From: Pseudomonadota bacterium
Lineage (GTDB): Bacteria; Pseudomonadota; Gammaproteobacteria; Pseudomonadales; Halieaceae
NCBI GenBank assembly: GCA_030591305.1
Contig: JAUVBI010000198.1
Coordinates: 1 to 5,901 of the forward strand
Direction of reading: 5' to 3'
DNA: 5,901 bases
The notes beneath the pieces are model-generated. The model had not been told where the DNA came from. It made no database searches and saw only the letters and a program-made list of their open reading frames with translations. Shown here one piece after another: positions 1 to 5,901 of the stretch (its first letter is position 1; every line of letters begins with the position of its first letter). The position numbers and the translations under genes were made by a program.

Positions 1-33
1 ACGAGCGGGTAAACGAGCGGGTAAACGAGCGGG
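1..33 (+). repeat. 12-bp in-frame tandem repeat at left edge
   Basis: The unit ACGAGCGGGTAA occurs exactly at 1-12 and 13-24, and its first nine bases recur at 25-33 before the sequence diverges. The array may continue to the left of the window. Because the unit is a multiple of three, it keeps the reading frame of the first MBL gene and encodes repeated Glu-Arg-Val-Asn. Read in the frame starting at base 1 it would give TAA stops, so only two of the three frames pass through it. Copy number could vary by slippage without breaking the frame; that is inference. Confidence 0.85.
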
Positions 34-962
34 AGAATGTTATAGCCGAGGGTGAACACAACTGCCAGGAGCACTGCGGCATCTTCACCATCGGTGGTGA
101 CTTGCCTATTCAAGGTACCTTCCGGGATATCTGTTACCAGCCGCTGCGCGATAATATCTGGACCGCCAGCGAGGGCATCTACCGCACCATTTTTCTGGAG
201 GGCAACAAGGGCTGCATAGCCTTCGATACTTTCGGCACACCGGGAACGGCCCGTGCTTATCAACAGGCTATTTCCCGGGTCTTTCCCAAAAAACCGGTAC
301 ACACCGTCGTGTATTCCCACGAACACCTGGACCACACCGGATATGCCGCCGACCTGGCCCCACAGGCAAACATCATCGCCCACGACTACGCCAACCGGGT
401 CATACTGGGGCGCAAATCGGATGGCCAGCTTGCCGCCCACGATACTTGGAGCGTGGAGCGCAAGGCCTTTGACATCGATGGCTGTTATTTCGAGCTCATC
501 TACCCGGGCCTGACCCACGGCGATGGCAATATTGCCGCCTACTTTCCCCAGAGCAAGACCCTATTTATGGTGGATACCGTGGCGGATGGCGTAGGCTATA
601 CCACCTTGATGGACTGGCATCTTGCCCACTACGTCCCGGTGATGAAACGCTTTCTAACACTGGACTGGGACCTGTGGATTCCCGGTCATTTCTGGATGAT
701 TACGCGGGAACGTTTTATTGAAATTCTCGATTACTGGGAGCGCATGTTCGATTTTGGCCAGCAGGCTGTGATCGATGGCCTGGACCCGCACGACTGGGTG
801 GGATTGAACAAATATACCGATGAAAAACTGGGGCCACTATATGCAAAAGAGTTTCGCTACTATGAATATGGCGCGATGAATCTGTCGCGCTATATGCAGG
901 AGTACCTGACCGGGGGCTGGGGTCTGGAAGGCAATTTAAAACCCTGCCTTGGACCACTGTAG
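1..962 (+). CDS. MBL-fold metallo-hydrolase, first of a tandem pair (5' end outside window)
   Basis: This is a metallo-beta-lactamase superfamily hydrolase, a cytoplasmic-looking enzyme with no visible signal peptide; the substrate is unknown. Counting from a TTG at 102, the motifs are H73-E-H75-L-D77-H78 (HxHxDH), H139 in LTHGDGN, D158 in MVDT and H196 in IPGHF, which is the full ligand set for a two-metal site. A start at TTG 102 would give 286 residues. However, the frame stays open leftwards to base 3 with no stop and no ATG, GTG or TTG, and it encodes plausible protein including GIFTIGGDLPIQGTF. I therefore infer that the real start lies upstream of the window. The open stretch passes through a 12-bp tandem repeat encoding ERVN units. 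The stop is TAG at 960-962, 13 bases before the paralogous next gene, so the two are probably co-transcribed. Glyoxalase II-like thioesterase, lactonase or sulfatase-type activity are all possible; the family call is secure and the substrate is not. Confidence 0.88.
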   Translation, partial: ERVNERVNERENVIAEGEHNCQEHCGIFTIGGDLPIQGTFRDICYQPLRDNIWTASEGIYRTIFLEGNKGCIAFDTFGTPGTARAYQQAISRVFPKKPVHTVVYSHEHLDHTGYAADLAPQANIIAHDYANRVILGRKSDGQLAAHDTWSVERKAFDIDGCYFELIYPGLTHGDGNIAAYFPQSKTLFMVDTVADGVGYTTLMDWHLAHYVPVMKRFLTLDWDLWIPGHFWMITRERFIEILDYWERMFDFGQQAVIDGLDPHDWVGLNKYTDEKLGPLYAKEFRYYEYGAMNLSRYMQEYLTGGWGLEGNLKPCLGPL

Positions 963-965
963 AGT

Positions 966-971
966 GGGGAG
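966..971 (+). promoter_or_regulatory. Ribosome binding site deciding the start of the second MBL gene
   Basis: GGGGAG lies 4 bases before ATG 976. It supports this ATG over an in-frame TTG at 949, which would lie inside the end of the upstream gene. Confidence 0.65.
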
Positions 972-975
972 AAAT

Positions 976-1890
976 ATGGCAGAGAACCGCGGACGGTTCA
1001 CCCTAGCTACAGCGCAGGCGTACCTGGCAGTGGAGCCCGAAATGACGACAAAGCAACTGTCGGCGCGCCTGTTCAGCATAACGGATGGCCAACTGCGTAC
1101 AATTTTTATAGCTGCCGACAATAGTGTTATCGCCTTCGACACCTTTGGTACTCCCGGTCGGGCGCGCGCCTATGCCAAAGCTATCGCGGAAGCAGTGCCC
1201 GGCAAACCAATTAAAACCATTATCTATACACACGATCACCTGGATCACAGCGGATTTGCCGCCGACCTGGCTCCAGAGGCGGATATAATTGCCGATGAAA
1301 TATGTGCCAAAGTTATCAAGCTGCGTGAAGCGGAGGGCCAGCTTCCCCCCACAAAAACTCTTTGCGGAGAACAACATGAACTCGTTATCGACGGGGTAAA
1401 TCTACTTTTATTGAATCCTGGCCCCACTCATGGCTCGGGTAATATCGCCGCCTATTTTGCCGAGGAAAAGACCCTATTTTCCTCGGACACAATTCTGGCC
1501 AACGCCAGATACGGTTTTATGCCAGACTATCATTTTTGCAACTTTATTTCTTATATGCGCAGCTTCCTGGCACTGGACTGGGACTGCTTTATCCCGGGAC
1601 GTTATGAGATAAGTGATCGAACAGGCTTTGAGCACGGGGTGAATTTTATTGCCGCACTAATGGACGAGTGCCAGCGGGCATTTGTCAACTTTGTACCAAT
1701 CTGGGCGTACGAACCGATGAAAGACCACTGTATAGAGCAGTTGGCTGATCGCTTTGGTGACCTGGACGGATTTGAAGATCACGTGGGACAGATGGCTATC
1801 CGTATTGTGCATCACTACTTGATGGGCGGTTGGGGTCTCGAGGATACACCGGAGCCAAGTTACTTATTGGCGGACAAGGTCAACCTGTAG
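976..1890 (+). CDS. MBL-fold protein, second of the tandem pair, last metal ligand replaced by Arg
   Basis: A 304-residue metallo-beta-lactamase superfamily protein, paralogous to the gene just upstream. Both share FDTFGTPG near the N-terminus, the HDHLDH/HEHLDH motif followed by GFAADLAP/GYAADLAP, GNIAAYF after the third motif, LDWD before the fifth motif, and YL.GGWGLE near the C-terminus. Visible metal-site residues are H86, H88, D90, H91, H152 (GPTHGSGN) and D171 (SSDT). The fifth-motif His found in the paralogue's IPGHF is Arg here (R209 in IPGRY, codon CGT at 1600-1602), so the second metal site may be altered or lost. ATG 976 was chosen because it has a good Shine-Dalgarno sequence and does not overlap the upstream gene. 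No signal peptide is evident. Substrate unknown; it could be an active single-metal or altered enzyme, or a non-catalytic partner of the first protein. Confidence 0.88.
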   Translation: MAENRGRFTLATAQAYLAVEPEMTTKQLSARLFSITDGQLRTIFIAADNSVIAFDTFGTPGRARAYAKAIAEAVPGKPIKTIIYTHDHLDHSGFAADLAPEADIIADEICAKVIKLREAEGQLPPTKTLCGEQHELVIDGVNLLLLNPGPTHGSGNIAAYFAEEKTLFSSDTILANARYGFMPDYHFCNFISYMRSFLALDWDCFIPGRYEISDRTGFEHGVNFIAALMDECQRAFVNFVPIWAYEPMKDHCIEQLADRFGDLDGFEDHVGQMAIRIVHHYLMGGWGLEDTPEPSYLLADKVNL

Positions 1891-1911
1891 CCAGTTCGAG
1901 CGGCCTGCCAG

Positions 1912-2562
1912 TTAAGCCTGTTCGCTCAATGCGGCTATATCCACGGCATTGAGATACTGCACGAAGGGATCACTGCTGGCATCTCTATGCCACTGGTACT
2001 CGGTAAAGGCCGCTATTTGCTCAGCCTGTTCTTCACCATAAAGTTTCGCAATCACGGCCAGCGCCATATCCGTGCCCGCCGACACGCCCGAGGCCGTAAT
2101 AAAAGGTCCATCTTCCACCCAGCGGGCCTGTTCTACCCAGTCGACCTGATCGCTTTGCATGGTCGCCAATTTAAATAACTGCTTATTGGATGTGGCGCGG
2201 CGCCCATTCAGCAATCCAGCCCGTGCCAGGATAGCCGAACCGGAGCACACCGACATTGTGTATTCGGCGCACTGGGAACGTACCCGTAAAAAATCGAGCA
2301 ACTGTTCATTGCCCAGTTCAGCCATGGTGCCAATACCACCGGGAAGTAGAATGAGGTCCAGAGGCGGACAATCAGCATAGCTGTATTCCGCCACGGTTTT
2401 CGGTCCCTGGGCAGATGCCACTGGCCCGACTTTATTTGCCACCGTTATTATCTGGCAGTTACCCTGTAAATTACCGAACATCTCCAGCGGGCCATACAAA
2501 TCCAGTAACTCAAAATCGTGATAGAGGATGGCACCCAGGGTCTTGGGGGTAGTATTATTCAT
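1912..2562 (-). CDS. DJ-1/PfpI family protein, isonitrile hydratase-like
   Basis: A 216-residue single-domain protein of the DJ-1/PfpI (class I glutamine amidotransferase-like) superfamily, with no signal peptide. The N-terminal strand and loop carry E18 and D21 in FELLDLYGP. A mid-region DCPPLDLILLPGG precedes the nucleophile elbow SVCSGSAILARAGLL, which places the reactive cysteine at C106. The LDLxGP, DCPPLD, LPGG, VCSGS and AGLLxGRRAT pattern is what I recall from isonitrile hydratase (InhA) of Pseudomonas putida. There, Asp17 (matching D21) and the catalytic Cys are important and Thr follows the Cys; here the residue after Cys is Ser107. It lacks the C-terminal AraC-type DNA-binding domain of GlxA-like regulators, so it is an enzyme-type member. 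The start ATG has GGGAG nine bases upstream. It converges on the MBL pair with a 21-bp gap and is divergent from the ubiD operon. Isonitrile hydration is only one option; other PfpI activities are possible. Confidence 0.87.
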   Translation of the reverse strand: MNNTTPKTLGAILYHDFELLDLYGPLEMFGNLQGNCQIITVANKVGPVASAQGPKTVAEYSYADCPPLDLILLPGGIGTMAELGNEQLLDFLRVRSQCAEYTMSVCSGSAILARAGLLNGRRATSNKQLFKLATMQSDQVDWVEQARWVEDGPFITASGVSAGTDMALAVIAKLYGEEQAEQIAAFTEYQWHRDASSDPFVQYLNAVDIAALSEQA

Positions 2563-2825
2563 GATTAAAATCTCCCGCTTAACAGACTTATTGAACGAGT
2601 ACGTCAGGCATTACACCGCAAAACAAAACACCCGGCCAGTGGACCCAGCACGATGGCGGTTAATGGCCAACGATTGTACCAGATAAGTATAGTTCAGCCG
2701 CGCGAGCTTAAGTAACTTCATCGGCGATATGTCGCGGTGGCGATTCATAGATGCTCGACATAGACATTTTTCTACAGCAAAATCAATAGTTCTGGCTATA
2801 TACTCATTTACACGCTGACTGTAAT

Positions 2826-2843
2826 AAAAACGCTGCCGTTTTT
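2826..2843. promoter_or_regulatory. Inverted repeat upstream of ubiD, possible operator
   Basis: AAAAACG at 2826-2832 is perfectly inverted as CGTTTTT at 2837-2843 around a CTGC loop. It sits about 65 bp before the ubiD start. With only two G-C pairs per arm it would be a weak RNA hairpin, so a protein-binding site seems at least as likely as a terminator. The function is inferred from position only. Confidence 0.3.
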
Positions 2844-2860
2844 GCATATCAGTATTTTTC

Positions 2861-2879
2861 TAAAGTTGCTTTAATAGCA
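2861..2879. promoter_or_regulatory. Two overlapping short palindromes upstream of ubiD
   Basis: TAAAG-TTG-CTTTA spans 2861-2873, and TGCT-TTAAT-AGCA spans 2867-2879, ending 29 bases before the ubiD ATG. Such overlapping arms close to a start can mark a repressor site, but arms of four or five AT-rich bases also arise by chance. Confidence 0.22.
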
Positions 2880-2896
2880 TTAGGTACAGCTTGATA

Positions 2897-2901
2897 AAGG
2901 A
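2897..2901 (+). promoter_or_regulatory. Ribosome binding site deciding the ubiD-family start
   Basis: AAGGA with a 7-base spacer to ATG 2909. An in-frame TTG at 2891 lies upstream of this site and so cannot use it; ATG 2909 is preferred. Confidence 0.75.
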
Positions 2902-2908
2902 AATATCT

Positions 2909-4276
2909 ATGAATCTAAATGCAAGAAATCTGAGCGACTTGCAAGGGTATATCTCATTCCTGGAAGAACATAACTTACTCATTCGGGTAAAAACTGAGGT
3001 AGATTCCCATCTCGAACTGGCCGGCATCGCCAAACACCTTGAAGGCGACAAAGTGGTGCTGTTTGAACAGATTAAGGGCAGTAAGTACCCGGTGCTCATC
3101 GGCCTGTACTGGAACCTGGACATCATGGCCAAAGTATTTGATTGCCAAGCTGCCCAACTGCCTTTTTTACTCACCGATGAAATCAGAGCCTGGCAGAAGT
3201 CTCCGATGGAGCCCGTAATTCTGGACTCCGGGCCCGCCAACGAAGTTATAGAGACTGATATCGACCTGTACCAACTACCCATCCCCCATCACGCCACCGG
3301 CGACGGTGGCCGCTATTTGACATCCAGCGTGCTTATCGCCAAAGACCCGGACACCGGTGTTCGAAATCTGTCCGTGCACCGCATGATGGTCACTGGAAAA
3401 AATCGCTTCACCCTCCTGCTGGAAGAGCTGGGGCACCTGATGGACTATTATAAGCGCGCCGAGGCAAAGGGCGAGGCTCTTGAGGTTACCGTCAGTAACG
3501 GGGTGGATTATCCTGTCTTGATGGCCGGCGCTGCGCCCGCCTCAGCCGCCCCCATTGATACAGATGAGCTGGGCATTGCCAGCCAGATGCGTGGCGTACC
3601 GGTAGAGTTAATCAGGGCCCAGAGCGTGGACGTTGAAGCCATCGCCAATGCCCAGTTCGTTATTGAAGGTCGTATTCTTCCCTATACACGAGAGCCAGAG
3701 GGCCCCTACGCCGAAGTCACCGGCTATTACGCTGAGCGCTCTGATCGCTGGGTCATGGAAGTCACTGCGATAACCCGCCGTAAAAATCCAATTTTTAACT
3801 CCATTCTCTCAGGTACCGAGGTGGGTAACGCCTACGGGCTAATCACCGGTGCCGGTGCCTTTGATAAAATTCACTCACTGGTACCAGAGGTGACAGCCGT
3901 ACATTTTTCTGAGGGCAGCGTGCCCTACCATCTGGTAGTACGCATGAACAAAACCCATGAGGGCAGTCAGCGCAATGCAATTATGGCAGCTTTTGTCTCC
4001 CTGCCTTTTGTAAAAACGGTAACGGTGGTTGATGAGGATGTGGATATCTACAACACGGCCGATGTAGACTGGGCAGTACAAACACGTTGCCGCTATGAAT
4101 CAGATTTTTTAGTCATTCCCAATGCCATCGGACATCGCCTCAACCCCATGGTAGAAAATGACACGTGGACGCGCATGGGCATTGACGCTACCGTGCCCCT
4201 GCCACATGCAGACAAATATACTCGTGCAAACATGGACCAAATCGATTTGTCCCGCTACGAAATAACAGGGCTGTAA
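2909..4276 (+). CDS. UbiD-family prenylated-FMN-dependent decarboxylase
   Basis: A 455-residue cytoplasmic enzyme expected to catalyse reversible (de)carboxylation of an aromatic or alpha,beta-unsaturated acid using prenylated FMN. Compared with Aspergillus niger Fdc1 as I remember it (N168, R173, H191, E233, E277, E282), the matching residues are N153 and R158 in RNLSVHRMM, H176, probably E220, and E264/E269 in EPEGPYAEVTGY. The N-R-H spacing is identical and the Glu pair is shifted by only two. The catalytic Arg-Glu-Glu triad and the metal/cofactor ligands therefore appear intact. The C-terminal part holds DEDVDIYN, another family hallmark. The gene is followed by ubiX after one base and then a 3-hydroxyacyl-CoA dehydrogenase family gene, not by ubiquinone genes, so a substrate-specific catabolic or biosynthetic decarboxylase is more likely than ubiquinone-pathway UbiD, which is usually longer (about 490 residues). 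The substrate cannot be read from the sequence. Confidence 0.93.
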   Translation: MNLNARNLSDLQGYISFLEEHNLLIRVKTEVDSHLELAGIAKHLEGDKVVLFEQIKGSKYPVLIGLYWNLDIMAKVFDCQAAQLPFLLTDEIRAWQKSPMEPVILDSGPANEVIETDIDLYQLPIPHHATGDGGRYLTSSVLIAKDPDTGVRNLSVHRMMVTGKNRFTLLLEELGHLMDYYKRAEAKGEALEVTVSNGVDYPVLMAGAAPASAAPIDTDELGIASQMRGVPVELIRAQSVDVEAIANAQFVIEGRILPYTREPEGPYAEVTGYYAERSDRWVMEVTAITRRKNPIFNSILSGTEVGNAYGLITGAGAFDKIHSLVPEVTAVHFSEGSVPYHLVVRMNKTHEGSQRNAIMAAFVSLPFVKTVTVVDEDVDIYNTADVDWAVQTRCRYESDFLVIPNAIGHRLNPMVENDTWTRMGIDATVPLPHADKYTRANMDQIDLSRYEITGL

Positions 4277-4277
4277 T

Positions 4278-4853
4278 ATGCGGCTTATTATCGGCATCAG
4301 TGGTGCCAGCGGGGTTATTTACGGCATCCGTATACTGGAAATGTTGCGCTCATTTGAGCAGGTGGAGACACACCTGGTTATGAGTCGCTACGGCCGACTC
4401 AATATTGAACTGGAAACACAGTACACACCCTGTGAGGTGGAGGCGCTGGCAGATGTGCTCCACAACGAACGCAATCAAGCGGCCAGTATTTCCAGTGGTT
4501 CTTTTGGTGTGGACGGTATGATTGTAGCCCCCTGCTCTATGAAAACCCTGTCCGGGATTGTACATTCCTACGCCGACAGCCTGCTGGTGCGCGCAGCAGA
4601 TGTCTGCCTCAAAGAGCGAAAGCAACTGGTATTAATGCCCAGGGAAACGCCACTGCACACCGGCCACTGCAAACTCCTGTACGAGGCTTCACAACTGGGT
4701 GCCATTATCGCCCCGCCCCTGCCCGCATTCTACGCCATGCCCCAGAGCCTGGACGACCTCATCAATCACACCGCAAGCCGGGTACTGGACTTGTTCGGGC
4801 TGGATACAGGGCAATTAAAACGCTGGCAGGGTGTCACCGGAGAGAGTGCATGA
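4278..4853 (+). CDS. ubiX: UbiX/Pad1 flavin prenyltransferase
   Basis: A 191-residue flavin prenyltransferase that joins dimethylallyl phosphate to FMN, making the prenylated FMN required by UbiD-type decarboxylases. Family signatures are in order: GISGASGVIYG at residues 6-16 (FMN phosphate loop), SSGSF at 72-76, APCSMKTLSGI at 84-94, ADVCLKER at 107-114, PRETPLHTGH at 121-130 with R122 and E123, and PAFYAMPQSLDDLI at 149-162 with the conserved Tyr152. The length is normal for the family. ATG 4278 lies one base after the UbiD-family stop, and AGGG at 4267-4270 inside the upstream gene serves as its ribosome binding site, so the two genes are translationally coupled. It overlaps the next gene by ATGA. 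Its position indicates local cofactor supply for the neighbouring decarboxylase; a genome may also carry another ubiX for ubiquinone synthesis. Products of such catabolic copies are sometimes named Pad1, BsdB or VdcB. Confidence 0.95.
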   Translation: MRLIIGISGASGVIYGIRILEMLRSFEQVETHLVMSRYGRLNIELETQYTPCEVEALADVLHNERNQAASISSGSFGVDGMIVAPCSMKTLSGIVHSYADSLLVRAADVCLKERKQLVLMPRETPLHTGHCKLLYEASQLGAIIAPPLPAFYAMPQSLDDLINHTASRVLDLFGLDTGQLKRWQGVTGESA

Positions 4854-5830
4854 GCGCACCCGACTGCATTGCTGTCCTGGGTACAGGGCGTATGGGCAAA
4901 GGCATCAGCCTGAGCCTGGCCTTCGCGGGCAGGCCCGTATTCCTGATTGACAGTGAAGAGCGCAGCGAGCAGGACTTTTCCCGGCTGCGCAGCTCTGTTG
5001 AACAAGAGCTTGATGATGAACTGGGGGCACTGCAGCGTCTGCACATCATCTCTAAAGAACAGGCACGCACTATTGCGAACCGCGTGAGTATCGTGGCACG
5101 AGCCCAGGCAGCGGCCTGCCTGGGCCAAGCCGACTTTGTATTTGAAGCTGTTTCTGAGACGCTGGAAATCAAACAGTCCACCTATGCATGGCTCAATACC
5201 GTCGTCGCAGACTCGGCCATTATTGGCTCCACCACCTCAACCATATTGGTGGACACACTGGCGGCCTATGTCAGCCATAGCAGCCGCTTTCTCAATACGC
5301 ACTGGCTGAACCCTGCGCTGCTCATGCCACTGGTCGAAATGAGTCCGGGGCAACACAGTGACAAACAGGCTGTGGACAGCATGAAGCAACTGTTGGAAAG
5401 CTGTGGCAAGCAAACTGTCACCTGTGCCGCCTCGCCCGGTTTTATTGTCCCCCGAATTCAGGCTCTTGCGATGACCGAGGCAGCACGCTGTGTGGAAGAG
5501 GGAGTGGCGTCTGCAGAAGACGTCGACAAAGCCGTTCGCCTGGGCTTTGGCGTGCGCTACGCCGTGCTGGGCCTACTCGAATTTATCGACTGGGGCGGTG
5601 GCGACATCCTCTACAATGCCACTCAATATTTGGCAGATACTCTGGATGACAAGCGTTTTTCTGTACCCGATATCGTCGAAAAAAATATGCGTGAAAACCG
5701 TAATGGAATCCGTGATGGCCAGGGTTTTTACGACTACCGCGAGCGCGATGTCGATGCCTATAAACAGGAGCGAATGGGCGACTTTATCAAGCTGTTACAA
5801 CAACTGTCACTGTTACCCGTGGCCAAATAG
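4850..5830 (+). CDS. NAD-dependent 3-hydroxyacyl-CoA dehydrogenase family protein
   Basis: A 326-residue oxidoreductase of the 3-hydroxyacyl-CoA dehydrogenase family, expected to oxidise a 3-hydroxyacyl (CoA or related acid) substrate with NAD+. The Rossmann domain opens with GTGRMGKG at 11-18 and an acidic D34 at the end of the second strand, which favours NAD over NADP. Aligning with human HADH residues recalled as S137, H158, E170 and N208 gives S130, H151 (THWLNP), E163 (LVEM) and P201: the catalytic His-Glu pair is kept with exact spacing, but the usual Asn of GFIVNR is Pro (GFIVPRIQALAM). The C-terminal helical domain contains EFIDWGGGDILY at 244-255 and ends with a DGQGFYDY segment typical of 3-hydroxybutyryl-CoA dehydrogenases. 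The start ATG overlaps the ubiX stop (ATGA) and is preceded by GGAGAG. The acyl substrate is unknown; a relative acting on carnitine- or gulonate-like acids is an alternative. Confidence 0.88.
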   Translation: MSAPDCIAVLGTGRMGKGISLSLAFAGRPVFLIDSEERSEQDFSRLRSSVEQELDDELGALQRLHIISKEQARTIANRVSIVARAQAAACLGQADFVFEAVSETLEIKQSTYAWLNTVVADSAIIGSTTSTILVDTLAAYVSHSSRFLNTHWLNPALLMPLVEMSPGQHSDKQAVDSMKQLLESCGKQTVTCAASPGFIVPRIQALAMTEAARCVEEGVASAEDVDKAVRLGFGVRYAVLGLLEFIDWGGGDILYNATQYLADTLDDKRFSVPDIVEKNMRENRNGIRDGQGFYDYRERDVDAYKQERMGDFIKLLQQLSLLPVAK

Positions 5831-5839
5831 GGAAAAAGT

Positions 5840-5901
5840 ATGGCGAGGACAAGCAAGTCGAGGCGGCGTTTTCTCACACGCGTATTAACCCTGGCCGGAG
5901 C
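5840..5901 (+). CDS. Start of a Tat-exported protein gene (3' end outside window)
   Basis: Only the first 20 codons are inside the window. ATG 5840 has AGGGA (5829-5833) six bases upstream and follows the dehydrogenase stop by nine bases, so it belongs to the same operon. The peptide reads MARTSKSRRRFLTRVLTLAG, with S7-R8-R9-R10-F11-L12-T13 matching the twin-arginine consensus S/T-R-R-x-F-L-K, followed by the beginning of a hydrophobic stretch. A Tat signal implies export of a folded, often cofactor-bearing protein to the periplasm. The mature protein cannot be identified from what is present. Confidence 0.75.
   Translation, partial: MARTSKSRRRFLTRVLTLAG

Larger units (their letters stand above)
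2563..2908. other. Divergent intergenic region, 346 bp
   Basis: This is the non-coding gap between the DJ-1-like gene (leftward) and the ubiD operon (rightward), and it should hold both promoters. It is visibly AT-richer than the flanking genes, especially 2761-2908. I see the Shine-Dalgarno sites of both genes at its ends and two small inverted repeats near the ubiD side. I could not pick a convincing sigma-70 promoter on either strand. A 78-codon frame on the minus strand (2611-2847) has no clear ribosome binding site. Part of it (2692-2763) resembles a shortened AraC-type helix-turn-helix; this is treated as a possible gene remnant, not a gene. Confidence 0.7.

Noticed and set aside
1898..1927. 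GAGCG...CGCTC inverted arms around the convergent gene ends, as a bidirectional terminator
   Set aside because: The arms are only 5 bp, the loop is about 20 bases and there is no T-run on either side; the right arm also lies inside the DJ-1-like gene.
2569..2715. Plus-strand open stretch including RLIERVRQALHRK, which faintly resembles a response-regulator linker
   Set aside because: It has no proper start or ribosome binding site, is short, ends at a TAA and shows no further family motif; it overlaps the AraC-like minus-strand frame and is most likely chance.
2611..2847. Minus-strand 78-codon frame as an intact small gene
   Set aside because: There is no Shine-Dalgarno sequence before its ATG and a stop lies just upstream in frame; at best it is a remnant.
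2842..2896. Sigma-70 promoter for the ubiD operon using TTGCAT or TTGCTT as -35
   Set aside because: No -10 box sits at an acceptable 16-18 base spacing, and the TTGATA at 2891 would start the transcript downstream of the ribosome binding site.
5490..5888. 132-codon plus-strand frame overlapping the dehydrogenase and the Tat gene start
   Set aside because: It is out of frame with the well-supported dehydrogenase, shows no domain, and has low-complexity shadow-like composition.

Overview
The window reads as part of a catabolic or accessory metabolic region of a Gram-negative bacterium, probably a gammaproteobacterium. That assignment rests on general protein style, moderate GC, Shine-Dalgarno-led tightly packed genes and a classic Tat signal; no rRNA or other marker gene is present, so it is tentative.

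Left part (1-1890, + strand): two adjacent, clearly paralogous metallo-beta-lactamase (MBL) fold hydrolase genes. The first is open to the left window edge, where its frame runs through a short 12-bp tandem repeat, and it keeps all expected metal ligands. The second keeps the HxHxDH core but has Arg where the last metal-binding His should be.

Middle (1912-2562, - strand): a DJ-1/PfpI family protein that resembles isonitrile hydratase. It converges on the MBL pair with a 21-bp gap. Between it and the next + strand gene lies an AT-richer intergenic stretch of about 346 bp (2563-2908) with small inverted repeats and a possible decayed AraC-type helix-turn-helix fragment.

Right part (2909-5901, + strand): a tightly coupled operon. 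It starts with a UbiD-family prenylated-FMN decarboxylase, followed one base later by the UbiX/Pad1 flavin prenyltransferase that makes its cofactor. An NAD-dependent 3-hydroxyacyl-CoA dehydrogenase family protein comes next in an ATGA overlap. Last is the beginning of a gene whose product has a textbook twin-arginine signal and which runs off the right edge.

Taken together, the right-hand genes look like a substrate-specific decarboxylation and oxidation route for an unidentified carboxylic acid, with UbiX supplying prFMN locally. The MBL hydrolases and the DJ-1-like protein may serve the same pathway, but only proximity suggests this. No mobile element, CRISPR array, tRNA or rRNA was seen.
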